A stretch of DNA of 59,552 bases from Lactifluus volemus (Eukaryota; Basidiomycota; Agaricomycetes; Russulales; Russulaceae): positions 1 through 59,552 of the forward strand of contig WTXI01000227.1 in assembly GCA_022376515.1 (NCBI GenBank). The letters are read 5' to 3'. The translations under genes and the position numbers were made by a program. The notes below the pieces were generated by a model that searched no databases, was not told the DNA's origin, and worked only from the letters and a program-made list of their open reading frames with translations. This document shows positions 47,250 to 59,000 of this stretch, in pieces. The stretch's first letter is position 1; each line of letters begins with the position of its first letter.

Positions 47250-50200
47250 GGAAATGCCGACGTTGTCGTCGGCCACCTTGCTTGCGGACTATGCAGGTTG
47301 CAAGTAGCGTGATGTTACCTTGCTTGCAAGGTATTCAGTGCGGTCGTAATTCGACCGTATTTAGGTTGTGCCTTGCAAAATGGAAGCTTTTGATTGGTGC
47401 GCGTAATTCGGATCTTGTCAATTAAAAATTGAAATTTGTATATACGAAATTGGGATGTTTCTTGTTGTTTGGGTTCGATTTTGATATTGAATTTGCTTGC
47501 TCTTTCATCCAACGCTGTTTTCACTTTTGTTCTCAGTTTTGATCCGGTGACCTGATCGTGCAACTCTCAGTTCTTATTTTGACCAAATGTTGTTGTGCGT
47601 GGAAATTGATGTGTGCCGGTCCCATATGATGACTGTTGGGACTGTGGTACACGGCTGCATTCAATTTGTCAGTATGAGCAAAGCTCCTGTGTCAGTATTC
47701 TACGGAGCCTTATTTTTATACATGTACTCACACAAGACCTTAGTAAATCAAGACCTATTAGGTGTGCGTCGAGATGTTGCAAGTCTTAAGTCTTAAAGAA
47801 GGAGGGCTTAATAACAGAAGGGCTGCTCAGAGTGAGTATACTTTCAGTCGTGTGATTCAGACTTTGTTTATCCAACAGGAGAAAAAGGCTAGTCTTGGTG
47901 TGGCAAAATTGCACTCACATGCGACCAAACATGTCTTAGAACTAGCTGTGGAGATCGTACGAGTGTGGAAAAGGGCTGTGAACAAGGAAAGGCAAGTGGG
48001 TGAGACGGCCTCTAAAAGCACCGCGGAAACTGCAGGTGCGTGAGCAATTTTATTTCTTGTCTTTACCTGACCGTGTCTTTCCATCAATGCCCCTCCGCTT
48101 CGCAAAGCATCAACTGCAACCATGTCCCTCTAAATCAAACCCATCTCGAACAGTGGCTAGCATTCCGCAATGAATGACGGTGTGAGCACGTCTATTAGAG
48201 GAGACAGAACATGCAACAAGTGTGTCGAAATGCTTTATGATGCCCTGGCGACGCTGCAAGTGCCCGCAGCTTCGACATACTTCAAATTTTCTGGCCACGT
48301 GAATCGCAAACAATAAAACAATTCAGATCATCTGCACGAAACATTTCATATTTCATCTCTAAGTTGATTTAAAAAAAGTTTAACCGACATTGTGATAAAA
48401 CACACTAGCGAATGGCAGCGGTTGATAGAATCGACAGTACTGTACACTGTGCGTGAAATTAGATGATGTGCTTGCGAGAACTGAAATGCGATGTACTTAC
48501 GCCGTTGAGTTCGCCAATCAAGGCTAACAAAGTAAACCGGTCTGGAATCCTCGCACGGAACCTGACCAGTCTACGTGCGGTGGCGGAGCGTGGCCAAAAT
48601 CGATGGAACGTTGCAGACGGGGATCACTCACGTTACGCCCCTGAGTTGACCGGGTTGCCACGGCTGCAGCGTGGCTACCAAGAGTCACAGAGTGACGACG
48701 AAAGCGACGATAGTGGACGGCGAGCGACAGTGACCATGAGACGTCCTCATGAACGCAGACAGTTCACGCTGAATTGAACATGCTGCAAGTGCGGTCAGGT
48801 GCACATGAGGTGATTGATGACGACGGTGGGTGACGGTTGGACTGAACACGCCGAGCCGTCCAATGAGAGTGGCTTGACCGCGGCTGCTGCCCGCTTTGGT
48901 AAAAAGATTGCCCTGAAGTCAGATGCTGTGCCCCACGCCGACCAATGAGAGCCGCCCGACGGCGGCTGCAGCCCGCTTTGGTAAGACAGTGAAAGCAAAA
49001 GAAGGAAAAGTGAGAAACAGTGTCAGAGAAAACGAAGGAAAACTGAGAAATAGGAGTCGAACGTGCGAGTCGGAGCCAAATAGAAATCATGTGCACATTT
49101 ATATGCAGACAGCCCCTAATGCACCGCTCAGCCGGCGGCTTCAGCTACAGATAGCTAGAAAAATACTGTCCTCGTCAGCGTGATCGTGTTGACAGGGCAA
49201 GGGCATGACCCCGCGCCGGCTCCTTTGACGAACGAGCCACCTGGCCACAACGTGGGCCAGAGTCTGGGGCCACAGCGTGAGCTCAGAGTCTGGGGATCTT
49301 GAACGGTTCCTGCACCGCACACCGACCACATCGTGTTGACAGGTCAGGAGCACGACCCCGCGCCGACCAATGAGAGCCAGCCGATGGGGGCTGCAAACTG
49401 TCCCGCGATGAGGGAACAGGCGACGGAGGGGATGGAGGTGGAGGAAGCAGGTGCACGGCCAAGTGAGGAACGACCAAATGAGGCAGTTGAGGGGTCCGAA
49501 GTCTGCCATCAGTGATGTCATCTGCAAGAAAGTGCTTCCCCAACTGCCGTTTTGAGACAGCACACGTGAGGAGACAGGGGGAGAGAGAAAACACTGAGAT
49601 TGTAAGTTGTCGAAAAGTAAGGCAGAGAAAACGATGCGACGAACTGTATCATCAAAGATTAAATTCTGGCGTTCAGATCAGCTGACTGAACCGTCTTCAG
49701 CGTGCCACCTGTTGTTGACCAAACACGCCCGCAGCCTGCGTTGACTGGTGCCGCCTGCCTGGGTGGCTCAAAGATTGGTCATTCTAAATCTTGAGTGGGG
49801 ACGGGAAGAAGTCAGACAGCGGCTGCAGCCCGCTTTGGCAAAAAGCTTTAATATAATAGATAGATGGTTGCGCCTGACAGTCTTAGTGTTCGAATTACTG
49901 TATCCTTTAAATCTTAGACCGTTTTTCACGAGATAAATTACATAATATGATTTTGGGGCGACACGGGGCCTCCCCCATCCAAGCAAGGTCTGTGGCGACA
50001 ACGTCGACATTTCTAGTATTGTAAGGTCGGCATTGTCGAATTCGACCCTTTCGGCCGACATCGGGACGTCTCGGACATATTGGGTACTATTCCAGTTTAG
50101 ATTGTTCTTTCTTAGTTCCATAAGTAGTTACTGCCACTCATGTACTTAAGGACACGGAGTGTAGGGGAGAAATCCCCAGCAGAAAGCTTGGGTTGCTCCC

Positions 50201-50282
50201 AAGCAAATAGCTCATCCCTTTTATTTCCTTCTGGCATCTCACTGTCCCTCGAACTCGCCTGTACTCTGGTGAGTACTTTCAG
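47250..50282. other. Repeat-bearing stretch without recognised genes
   Basis: Several open frames (for example 47762-48043 and 48463-48777) occur, but none shows a known domain. The right part carries a dispersed motif listed separately. Other direct repeats are visible: ATCGTGTTGACAGG at 49182 and 49329 with similar flanks, and CAGAGTCTGGGG at 49258 and 49286. The base composition and repeats suggest decayed mobile DNA. Confidence 0.4.
48848..49850. repeat. Dispersed GC-rich palindromic motif, about four copies
   Basis: A unit of about 50 bp recurs in the same orientation at 48850-48905, 48930-48985, 49360-49405 and (3' half only) 49810-49850. Its core is ACCAATGAGAGCC, then a variable spacer, then CGGCTGCAGCCCGCTTTGG. 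The best copy has CCGCC-CGAC-GGCGG, a perfect short stem, next to the palindrome GGCTGCAGCC. No family is recognised. Confidence 0.65.
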
Positions 50283-50927
50283 TATTGATCGGTATAAAGA
50301 CCAGGACTTTATTATTTGTACATTAACATACACACTCGAATATTTTTTGACACGGATTTGGTACAATACCCAACAGGAGTGGTTCAGCGTGGAAGATGTT
50401 GGTCCACGCCGGACCTTGTGTGAACTTGAATGGCTGGATCGCTCGTATTGCACCGACTATTGATAACGCTCAGGTATTCTACGACCATTAGTGCTGAGCA
50501 CCGCACTGTCACCACTCATCAAATGACTGAGATCGAACAAATCTAAAGATCGTGACAAAATGAGGAGCCCGTCGGAACACATACAGCAGAACGGGCAAGT
50601 CGGAAAATCAGAGTTAGGTATATTTCTTACGTAACTTTTGATGGTTCCTGCAGTCACAGGCGACCTTGCAAGCAAGGTAACATGTCGATCGGTACTGTAT
50701 CCCACAGCCGGAACTTGAGTAGGTCCATGTCTGGACCCACGCTTGGCTGTCTAGGGAAGTCTTTGGTGTAGAATTTCCTCGAGTTGGACGAGGTAGCTCA
50801 TTATTACAGTAAGCAGTATTAATCCTCATTCGTATACTGTACTAGCGCATCATTGCTGCTTGTTAACACCTTGCACTAGTGGTGCAAGATGATGACAAAC
50901 ATGGAAAGGTATGGGGACGAGGCTATT
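50283..50927. repeat. Inter-unit spacer repeat, copy B
   Basis: This is a second copy of 39366-40044 in direct orientation, about 95% identical with small deletions. Its left neighbour here differs (GAGTACTTTCAG), so the left boundary at TATTGATCGG is shared and sharp. The right boundary is at GGGGACGAGGCTATT. That makes it a discrete repeat not confined to the NLR duplication. Confidence 0.7.
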
Positions 50928-51074
50928 TGGTGAAGTGACTTACTCCGGCCTTGATCCCCAGTCAAAAATCGATTGAAGTAATTTGATGGGAATTGATGAG
51001 AATTGTGTTTAATTTAAGTAAATTGGTTCGGATTGATCAGATTTGAATTCGATTCAAGTTAATTCAAAACAATT

Positions 51075-53576
51075 TTTTTTTTTTTTTTTTTTTTGAATTG
51101 GGGTTTAGAGTCCCCGCGTGTATTGCGACAAGACTAAGTTACTCTGTACAAGGTACTATCCTAATGGAGACACAAGTAAGGAAACAGAAAGAAAAGAAGA
51201 GGGAAAATAGAAGAAGTGAAAATAGGAAGAGAGGGAAAGAGAGGAGAGCGTGGCCAAGGCCGGAATCATTCAAGGGGGGTCTGGGCGGGGCGGGAGGGGC
51301 CGGAGGCCTTGTTGCGAGAGGAGCAGGAATTGTGCGAGACGTCTGCCCCCCGCTTCTGTGGAGAAGATATATTGTGAGGAGAGGCCTGTAATGGTGGAGG
51401 CACGGTGTTCCGAGTGGAGGCGGCAGTCAAAGAGGACGTGATTGATAGAGTAACGGTGGATGGGGGCCGGCGTGGGTGGGCCTGAGTGTAAAGGCGAGAG
51501 GATGGGTGTGAAGGGGACTTCGTTGCAGGGGCAGAAAGTATTGTCCCCTGCCAGCGGCCGGAACCGGTCACTGTAGTCCGCGAAGAAGGTGTGTTGGCTG
51601 AGAAGTTGGAGTCCCGACGTAAAGAGGTGTCTGTTTTTATGAGAGAGTAGCCCTCTCACAAAGGGTGGGGGTTGGTTCGATGGGGTGGCGGGGCACGCCT
51701 GCCAGGCTTTATGGCCTGGCGTGTGGGGGAGCTCGCCGGAGGCAAGTTCCCTCGCCCATAAGTGGAAGGCAAGATTAGAGGGGGGAACTGGGGGTGCGAC
51801 GATTAGGGTCGGTTGTAGGTCGCAGAGGAGGCGATCGAGCTCCGAGGCCCCGGGGACACAAGCCCAAGTTTCCTTGAAGAGCCGTAGCTCTACGGCGCGC
51901 TCCGGGGAGGGGTCCAAAAAAGAAGAAAGAGAGGACGTGAAGAAAGAAGCAAAAGAAAGAAAGGGGGACTTAGTGGTAGTGTTTATAAGGTAAGGTAAGA
52001 CCAGTTTGTTTGGCAAGAAAATGTAGAGAAAGCCCCCCGAAGGGAGCGAGAGGAAAAAATTGAGGCCCTGCGAAAGGGCCTTGAGGAGTGACCATCTGTT
52101 ATGGACTGACACGTGTTTGCTGACTCATACGATACATTTTCGGACTGCTGACCCATTTCTGATGACCCATTTCTGATGACTCCCTTGCTTATGCGAATGG
52201 ACTGCCGATCGCTTTGTTTCAGATCGCCTACTTATTTTCTCACGATACAGCTTTGCACAGCACCGTACAGCCTCAAGCAACAGCCACATGCACAGGATGA
52301 CTCGCTGATTCCTGAAACATGTTTCAAACCCTGAAAGCTGTACGAAGGTCACAGCCCCTACGGCTGTGTACATAGCCGCGTTCCTTCTCTATATAAACCC
52401 TGTACTTTCTGCCCTAGAGACCTTAAGTCTCAGTTTTGTTTCGCAATCCAAGTCTTCTATCTATTAGAACCTTGCTTGCCCGGAAGCATTAGACCTGAGA
52501 GAACCCTTTTGACATCACGTTCTTCGACTTCTTGACACTTTGGTCTTATCCCTAAGCCCAAAGCCCTTGACCTCTGAAACGCTCTTGACTTAGTCGTTTA
52601 CTAAGTCTCATCTTATCGAACCCTTGATCTTGACTTGCACGTCTTGCAAGTCTCGCTCTTGACTTCACGAACGATCGTACACTTTGTACAAAGGTCCCAC
52701 TTGGAACCTTAACACCATCTACGGTCCATGTCCACCAACACCCCCGACTGCAGCAACCTCTCCCCACTGTACAGTAAGAAGGCATGTCCATAAGAGTCAG
52801 GGGTGGGTATGGGAAGGGATCGAACGTAAAGACTATGAACAAGAGGGGGGGGTTTTGTGATGAGGGAACGGGTAAAGGAGTGAGCCTCCTTGGAGGAGGA
52901 GGTGTAGGAAGTGAAGCCTGGGTGTGACCATACGGACAGGTAAGGGGGGGAAGGGTAAGAGAAGGGAAAAGGAGCGGGGGTTCTGGACTTAACAAGGGAC
53001 CAAAGGTTCGTAAGGGGTAAGAAGGTGGAGTGCCACCGGGAAATGGGGTTCGCCCAGACCGACGTGATTAATGGGGAAGACGGGGGAGTAGTGAGAGACG
53101 TGTAATGTACTGGGACTGGAGTTTGAGAAGGGTATAACGTATAGGGGGAATACCTAGTAAGTGATGTAGTGGAGACGTAGGTGTGGTGCGGAAAGCCCCA
53201 CTGAGGCGTCGGCAGGCTTGGTTCTGTGCCACTTGAAGTGGTTGAACCAAGCCTTTCTGTCGGACATCAGTGAACCAAATGGGGGAACCGTACGTGAGGA
53301 TAGGAAGTATTACCGCCAGGTAGACTTTGCGCCAGTTGGCAAAGTCGAGGCCACGAATGGAATTACCTAGGACCCCCAGAGCCGCAAGGGAGGAGCGGGC
53401 TCGGGAGGCCATGATAGCAACGTGTTCTTTCCACGACAGCGTGGGATTGAAGAAAATACCGAGGTAGCGGACCACCTTGGAAGATTTGATGGAGTACTCA
53501 CCGTTGGAGGGATCCCGGAGAGCGAGGCGAGTTAAATGAGGGCCAAAATGGCGTTCGACATGGCGGGTGCGGAAGA
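51075..53576 (-). mobile_element. 5'-truncated non-LTR retrotransposon (LINE)
   Basis: The element is inserted in minus orientation. It has a poly-A tail (poly-T on the plus strand at 51073-51094) and a 16-bp target duplication TTAATTCAAAACAATT at 51059-51074 and 53577-53592. From the 5' end (53576) it encodes the post-catalytic part of reverse transcriptase: VVRYLGIFFNPTLSWKEHV, then ILPILTYGSPIWF, then LLGIPPIRYTLLKLQSQY. A C-terminal region with a Cys/His cluster (CPCN..., INHVLFDC) lies at 51270-52091. The N-terminal endonuclease and the RT catalytic core are absent, so it is dead on arrival. A solo LTR interrupts it at 52097-52714. Confidence 0.92.
52097..52714. mobile_element. Solo LTR nested in the LINE
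   Basis: This is a 618-bp sequence starting TGTTATGGAC and ending CCTTAACA, giving a 5-bp terminal inverted repeat TGTTA/TAACA. It is flanked by a perfect 5-bp direct repeat CCATC (52092-52096 and 52715-52719), the length expected for LTR retrotransposon integrase. It contains a promoter-like CTCTATATAAACCC at about 52388. No internal retrotransposon domain or second LTR is in the window, so recombination between the two LTRs is inferred. The transcribed strand is probably plus, from the TATA orientation. Confidence 0.92.
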
Positions 53577-53715
53577 TTAATTCAAAACAATTGATAAGAT
53601 TTGAATACTGATTTAAGTAAATTGATAACAATTGAATAATATTGATCAGCTTATGTGAGATCTATTTTTCGATCTAAGCACCTGATTAGAATTGATTAGA
53701 ATTGAATATAATGTA

Positions 53716-54262
53716 TCCCCGTCTGTGCACTGAGTTCCTTAAATGGGCTCATTTAACAGACTCTGAGCGTCATTGCGACTTGCCAATTTTTCGTGAACAA
53801 GGTACTACTATTTGTAGTTGTTTGTCTATAGACTTGGGATTTTGCTTCGACGCATGATGCATATATTCTGCTTCCTTCCCTCCCTCTCTAAGTGTCGTCC
53901 TCTGGTGCCATGTCCTCTGACTTGTTTGAGCCATTTGACTGAGCAGGTGCGTGTCTATTCATCGTTGTTCTGTGGCAACCAGTTGACCCAAACACAACAC
54001 CTTTCCACTACTTGCCCATGTTTTTTTTTTTCGCTGGCTTGGTGATATTTTCTCTAAGCTGCACACTCATGTAATGCTCAAGTGTTTTCTAAGGACTTGT
54101 GCTACGATGCCCTTATCCCTGTTGTTTCTGAACCCGCCATCCTGAGGTTTCGCTCCAGGCACCACAGGTTTCCCGCCATCCAGACTTTTCTGGAAACATT
54201 TGTCCACCACACCAAAGATATCCCCCTCAGCGGGCTTCAGTGGCCTGTCACTTTTACTCTCC
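53716..54262. other. Spacer before the 14-3-3 relic
   Basis: No gene is recognised here. It may contain the promoter of the 14-3-3 copy. Short frames at 53818-54045 and 54082-54262 have no family resemblance. Confidence 0.4.
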
Positions 54263-55208
54263 ATGTCTCCCGTGCATCTGTTCTACTATTCTGCGCTTCA
54301 TTCAAACCTCAAACTTGCAGGAGGTCGACACTAAAATAAGCTGCGCAGACTGTCTAGTGCTCGCTAAACTTGCAGGGCAGGCTGAGCGATGGGATGGTAC
54401 GTCTCGCTACTACAAGCTTTCTTGTTCCTTTAAACTTTCCTCCTTACTCAAAAAACCATTTCGTCAAAAAAAGATGTCATCAAGCAATTGAAATCCATCA
54501 TTTCCTATTCCGACGGGCACCTCACTATGGAAGAACGAAACTTGTTGTCTATCGCGTACAAGCATGTTATGGGCACTCTGCTCACGAGCTGGCGAAACAT
54601 CGAAGGTATCGAGAAGCAGGAGACGGTCAACGGGTGCGTGACCCAGCGCAAGCAGGCACTCATCCGGCACCAACGTGAAAAGATTGAAAATGAACTGGCA
54701 GATGCCTGCCGGGATCTTCTAAATTTGCTCGACCGGTCCTTGGTGCCCGTGGTGGAGCCTGGCGAGGAGCGTGTCTTTAACTACAAAATGCACGTTTGAT
54801 ACCATTTTGCTTTGTTCATTCTGAGCCGTTTGTTGAGCTGAAATGGGTTATATAGGCAAGGAGACTATTTGCAGAGTTCGCCCGACGTCAAGACCGAGAA
54901 CGATCTCCACAACTAGCATTAGAGCGCACAAGGCTTTATATAAGCACGCCTTTAACACGCTGCCACCGTGGCATCCAACGCGTCTCGGCGTTGCACTCAA
55001 CTTTTTTGTCCACTTCCATGACGTCCACGGGAGTCCAGACCGGGCATGCCATCTCACGAATCATGCTTTCGATGAGGTGGTCGGCGCTATGCATGCGACA
55101 CCAGAGCATACATTCCGCGATTCCTTAATGATTTTGCAATTTCTGAGAGATGATATCATCTTATGGTCCGCGGAGATGTTGCAGGATGGTGCGTACCAAT
55201 ACCTCTAA
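54263..55208 (+). pseudogene. 14-3-3 protein gene with one frameshift
   Basis: 14-3-3 proteins are dimeric phosphoserine-binding adaptors. Exons 54263-54271, 54321-54396, 54474-54793 and 54856 onward encode LAKLAGQAERWDD, then LTMEERNLLSIAYKHVMG, then SWRNIEGIEKQE, then VFNYKM. After one more splice come FAEFARRQ...LALE and, in the next frame, AHKALYKHAFNTLPP, HPTRLGVALNFFV and SPDRACHLTNHAFDE, ending LRDDIILW. A single base is missing near 54923 between LALE and AHKA, which breaks the frame two thirds of the way through. The protein is also more divergent than housekeeping 14-3-3s: some phosphopeptide-pocket residues (the Lys and Arg of the early helices) are not obviously kept. It is either a young pseudogene or a sequencing error in a divergent paralogue. 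Confidence 0.8.
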
Positions 55209-56030
55209 TGCCGGAGACCCATTGAAACAAGTCATTCTCCAGAAGGACGCTTCACGCGGATCTACAACTTCTGGCCTGAGAAGGTGGACAAGTGCGGTGA
55301 GGACGGTTCTGTGAAGCCGAGATCCACACTACTGGCCATAGCATGCTTTCATATGGACGTTTCGGAGGGTGCACCTAGGGATCAGCATGGGTATGGGTAA
55401 CCCATGTGGGTTATGGGTTGGGTTGTGCTTGGGTATGGGTGTGGGTAGACTCGGGCCGACCCGTAGCCGGGTTAAGCCCGGGTCACCACCCATGTCACTA
55501 CCCATGCCGCTTATTTCAGCTTTGCAGATCTTGCTACCAACATGTTCTGAGTTTAGACACATTAAATAAAGTATCTGTATATATCCCTGTGGTATCATAT
55601 TTTTGCCTTTTATTTTCTCGCTGAGACCTTATGCCAGAGCTGCGGCCCATGTCCTGCAGCGGCACCACATGCCAATTTGGGCTTACTAACGGTGACCGCA
55701 CTTCGCGGCCCTCACTGGAGGTTTGAATCAAATTCCGAGTTAACAAAATTATAACCTGTAAACTAGCAACAGTTCCAACACTGAGTCACTTATAGAGACA
55801 GCTCTCCTGATGTTCCCCTTCACCCGAGTCTCCGCTCTCCCGTAAGTCCTTCCAGCCCATTTGCATACATCACACACGGCGCGCGGCACACGTCCAATTG
55901 GAGATCGAAGCTAGAAAGTGTCACGGACCTTCAAAAATAACCTTTTCGCAGTTCCTGCTAACCTCGTTGGTACAGGGGGAACACTCAGAAAGGGTGGCCT
56001 AGACTGAGGTAGACTTGACTTACCTCCGTC
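55209..56030. other. Interval holding the probable left end of the hAT element
   Basis: At 55374-55500 there is a G-rich, TGGGTA-repeated tract that turns into its complement (ACCCATG...), an imperfect inverted repeat starting CTAGGGATCAG. Ends of this type (TAGGG...) with subterminal repeats are usual for hAT elements. The rest up to ATG 56031 has no gene and would be the transposase promoter. Confidence 0.5.
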
Positions 56031-59000
56031 ATGGTCTCCAAAAAAAAGGAAAGTGTTTCTACCCACAGCAAGGCCTCTACTCCTGCTACTCCCACTTCTG
56101 TATCCCCCTCGCTCCCATCCTCCGAAAAAGCGGCCAAGAGTACGACATCAACAAAGCGGAAGGCTCGAAAAAGTCTCAGCCGCAAATGTCACGCTCGGAA
56201 TAAAAAAAGGAGCATACCTGACGAGACTTCGTCCGATAGCTCCGAGGACTCCAGCTCCTCAGATGAGGTCATTGAGATTACCAAGACCAGGGCCTTGAAG
56301 ACGCAAAAGGGTTCCAACAGCGTGACTAGGGATGAAGATGACAAAAAGGAACTCCGTCAGTATCTAATGTAACATCACAAAATTAGGTTACTCACAGATA
56401 AGGACAGAAAAACTGATGTCCATATGGAAATCTCCAACATACTCCTTCTATGAACCAATCCCGTGCATCGAATATATCAGCGGTCGCAAGGTACATACCT
56501 TTAAATGTGCACGTGCCGGATGCAAATACGAATGCCGCCGCTATCAAGATTCCGAATCAGATCGTTCATCTACCGGAAATCTCTCGCGTCACGCAAAGTC
56601 CTGCTGGGGGGAGGAGGCATATCAAATGGCAATCCAATGTGGATCCATCAGCAAGGCAAGGAAAGACGTCCTGGAGCCGTTCAACCTCTCGGGAACAATT
56701 ACGGCGTCATTCATGAAGATGGGGAAAGGGAAACCCGCTTACATGGCACGCAATCACACTAAGATGGAAATCAAGTAAGTCAAAATTTACGAGGCAAGAT
56801 AATAGGCTTACGTGACACAAAATAGGGCCGAGATAGTACGTTGGGTGTCGGAGAGTGCTCGTCCCTTCCAAGTAGTTGAGGATCGAGGATTTAAGGTATT
56901 GATGAAGACCGGGCGCCCTGAGTTATACATCCCGTCCGCTTCTACTGTCACGCGTGACGTGAAATTGATATTCGCGCGCACACGCACCAGGATTGTGGGC
57001 CTACTCCAAGTAGGTTAGATCTACAAAATGGGAAGATATTTGATTAAACGCACCGTTACAGAATTACGAAGGACGACTTAACTTTGCCACAGATGCATGG
57101 ACATCACCTAACCATCATGCCTATGTTGCAGTGACAGTTCACTTGGAATTGAATGGTGCCATGGCTTCCCTTGTACTTGATATTATTGAGGTTCCAGAGG
57201 CAAGTTGAATTACCTGGAAAGGCCGCATTGATTGACATCGAAAATAGTCACATACCGGCTCGAATTTGGCAGCCGCGGTCGAAAAAATCCTGCGTGACTT
57301 CGGCATTGATCGAAAAGTAAGTCAACACCTAATGAAAGAGAGTTGATAACGCTTACCTGGGCTCAAGATCCTGTCCATAACATGTGATAATGCCTCAAAT
57401 AATGACACAATGGTTGAGGAAATGCAGAAGCGTATGCCCTCATTCCACAAGGTCAATCGGACACGCTGCTTTCTTCACATTTTAAACCTTGTTGCAAAGT
57501 CACTACTAAAGATGTTTGAGCTTCCAGAAAGAAAGTCCGAGGACTTAACCGATTGTGAACGCGAAGTACTTGGTGACCTTATAGAGCTCGCGGAAGGGAC
57601 CATCGCAGAGGAGGCGTTGACTCAGAAAGAAAGGGATCGGAACCTCGGACTTGAAGGGGATGAGGTGGATGACGACGACAATACTGAAGAATGGGTCGAT
57701 AAGGTTGACATGGCACCAGGCGAAGTCAAGGAGCTTCAAGAAAAAGTTGTTCCCATCACCCGCGTGCTCGTCAAGGTAAGTTATTTGACAACATACCGTA
57801 GCACCTTCTGAAATTTTCCCCAAGCTCCGCAAGCTGGCTTTTAAAATTGTCCATTCGACGACGAAACTTCTGCCGGCTTGGAAAGCGGTGCTTGAGAACC
57901 TCAACTTGAAAATTCACATCATGCCGCGGGATGTTAAAACACGGTGGAACTCAACATATGACATGATGAGCTTTGCTATTGAGTATAAAGTGGCATTGAA
58001 GGAGCTTACCTCAGATCGGAGCAATGGACTGCGCGAGTTTGAGCTCGATGAGTCGGAGTGGGTGTTGGCAGAAGACGTAATGAAAGTCCTCAAGGCAAGT
58101 TCTCGCCGAGTTCATCCGACGGATACGCCACTGAACTTTTTTTTTCAACCCACGTTCCCTTGATTGTCGGCCTCCAATGGTCGAACCCTCCTTTTGCCCA
58201 TGATCCTTCTCGCCCTTGTTCCTCAGTATCTGAAAGATGGTACCTTATTCTTCTCGCGCGCCTCACCGAACCTCCAGAAGGTTATCCCTGCCATGGACAA
58301 AATTGATGAATATTTCACCACTCGTCTTAAGGATGAGTCACTCAATGTTGCTATACGTGCTGCCATTATCTCTGCCAAGTCAACCCTCAACAAGTACTAT
58401 GCGCTCACAGATGACACGGAGGTGTATCGAATTGCAATGGGTGAGTTACCAAGCTTTTTATCAATCCCTATCCCACTCATTTTCCTTATCAGTCCTGGAT
58501 CCCCGTTACAAGCTTCGCTACTTTAAGAAGGCAGGCTGGGATGACGAATGGATTCAGACCTCAAGGGAGTTGGTCCAGGAAGGGCTCGCGCGCTCGTACT
58601 GGCACTTCTTGCCACTTCCTAATGATAGTAGCGATATCTCAGGTGGAGAGGAAGCCAACACAAACAATTCAGCTAGCCGCATTTCCCAGAATGTCAAGGT
58701 GAGTGAAACCCTTTATTTATCAATTATTCTTACTTTCAGGTATAACAGGACAAGGTCAATGTCTTCGACCAAGACCCTGCCGCGACGTCATCCGATGAAT
58801 CGGCATCTACATTAGATCAAGAACTCGAACAATACCTCAGTACAAAGCCTGATAAAAATATTGCAGATCCCATTCGCTGGTGGCTGGAGAAGCGAGAGTC
58901 CTACCGATCCTATCCGCGTCTCTCGCGGATGGCAATCGATTACCTTACTATTCCTGGTGTGTGGTACCTCTTTGACTTTCAACGGCTTATCACATCCTAC

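Larger units (their letters stand above)
50935..53715. repeat. AT-rich element interrupted by a LINE
   Basis: Two flanks, 50935-51074 and 53577-53715, are built from imperfect repeats of an AATTGATNAGAATTGA type and become continuous when the LINE and one target duplication are removed. The outer ends show a shared pattern (AATCGATTGAAG on the left, TTTCGATCTAAG on the right, both followed by TGAT..GAATTGAT..GAATTG). I cannot assign a family. It may be an AT-rich MITE-like element or simple-sequence DNA. Confidence 0.5.

Noticed and set aside
47762..48043. Frame of 93 codons with helical, Lys/Glu-rich composition
   Set aside because: It has no family match and no splice partner, and it is surrounded by repeat-derived DNA.
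48848..49850. CRISPR-like array
   Set aside because: The repeats are irregularly spaced, imperfect and in a eukaryotic context. A CRISPR array is not plausible.
51098..51993. Plus-strand frames across the LINE
   Set aside because: They are antisense to the LINE C-terminal coding region and have low-complexity Arg/Glu/Gly composition.
52552..52995. Minus-strand frame rich in Pro/Leu spanning the solo LTR edge
   Set aside because: It crosses the LTR boundary and the target duplication, so it is a chance fusion of LTR and LINE sequence.
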